From an uncultured Lachnospiraceae bacterium (GTDB lineage Bacteria > Bacillota > Clostridia > Lachnospirales > Lachnospiraceae), in NCBI GenBank assembly GCA_905235345.1, contig CAJOLO010000024.1, positions 1 to 13,102 on the forward strand: a stretch of DNA of 13,102 bases, given 5' to 3'. Positions 12,940-13,102 of this stretch are shown here, piece after piece. Position 1 is the first letter of the stretch. Every line of letters begins with the position of its first letter. The position numbers and the translations under genes were made by a program. The notes beneath the pieces were generated by a model. It did no database searches. It was not told the DNA's origin and saw nothing but the letters and a program-made list of their open reading frames with translations.

Positions 12940-13102
12940 ATATAATTATTACAATAATAATATAAATAGAATATATCATATTAAATAATAATCTAATCTT
13001 AAGTATATTATATCATATTAAATTGCAAAAACAAATATATTATCTCAAACAATTACATAAATCATATAATTAACAGATATAACTGCCACTACATTTCCAT
13101 GC
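12940..13102 (-). promoter_or_regulatory. AT-rich upstream region and likely promoter of tRNA-Thr
   Basis: On the minus strand a perfect -10 TATAAT (13007-13012) lies 16 bases after a weak -35 TTGTTT (13029-13034), predicting a start near 13000. The 12-mer tatcatattaaa occurs at 12974-12985 and 13011-13022 and a third time at 12856-12867, against the tRNA 3' end. No ORF is supported in this stretch. Confidence 0.4.

Overview
This is about 13 kb of AT-rich, low-GC Firmicute DNA, most like a gut or rumen Lachnospiraceae or related Clostridia. That placement rests on the type I glutamine synthetase, strong AGGAGG-like ribosome sites, sigma-A promoters, Rho-independent terminators and intergenic repeats, not on a marker phylogeny. 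Every gene I can support lies on the minus strand, so transcription runs from high to low coordinates.

Layout in transcription order: (1) tRNA-Thr(CGT) at 12867-12939, followed by a coding-like scrap and a terminator. (2) A long structured leader (about 12412-12646), then two PLP enzymes of sulfur amino-acid metabolism: a MetB/MetC-family enzyme (11257-12411) and a MalY/PatB-type C-S lyase (10016-11203, TTG start). (3) A consensus promoter with a palindromic, operator-like site, then a compact nitrogenase-like operon: NifB-like radical SAM protein (8980-9852), NifH-like reductase (7992-8837), NifD-like subunit (6490-7959), NifK-like subunit (5126-6493) and a separate NifX/NifB-C-terminal-like protein (4698-5078). 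(4) In line behind it, a complete polar amino-acid (cystine-family) ABC importer: lipoprotein (3695-4600), two permeases (2923-3636, 2228-2929) and ATPase (1463-2215), closed by a strong terminator at 1382-1421. (5) A glnA-type glutamine synthetase with its own perfect promoter, running off the left edge (1-996).

The item of most interest is the nitrogenase-like system. It keeps the P-loop and [4Fe-4S] cysteines of NifH, the P-cluster-type cysteines of D and K, the cofactor-binding Cys of NifD, and a NifB-like cofactor maturase. It lacks NifE/N in this window, and the D-like subunit has lost the equivalents of NifD His442 and His195. With C-S lyase and transsulfuration-type genes on one side and a cystine-type importer on the other, the simplest inference is a reductase for a sulfur-containing organic substrate (analogous to the methylthio-alkane reductase of Rhodospirillum rubrum), not a dinitrogenase. 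The substrate is not determined by the sequence.

A working model, inferred: the ABC importer brings in a sulfur amino acid or related compound; the B/X proteins build and deliver an Fe-S cofactor; H reduces D-K, which reductively cleaves a C-S (or other) bond; MalY and MetB-family enzymes handle the resulting thiols, sulfide or homocysteine. Regulation probably includes an Rrf2-like (CymR/IscR-type) or other repressor at the nifB-like promoter and an unidentified structured RNA leader before the MetB-family gene.
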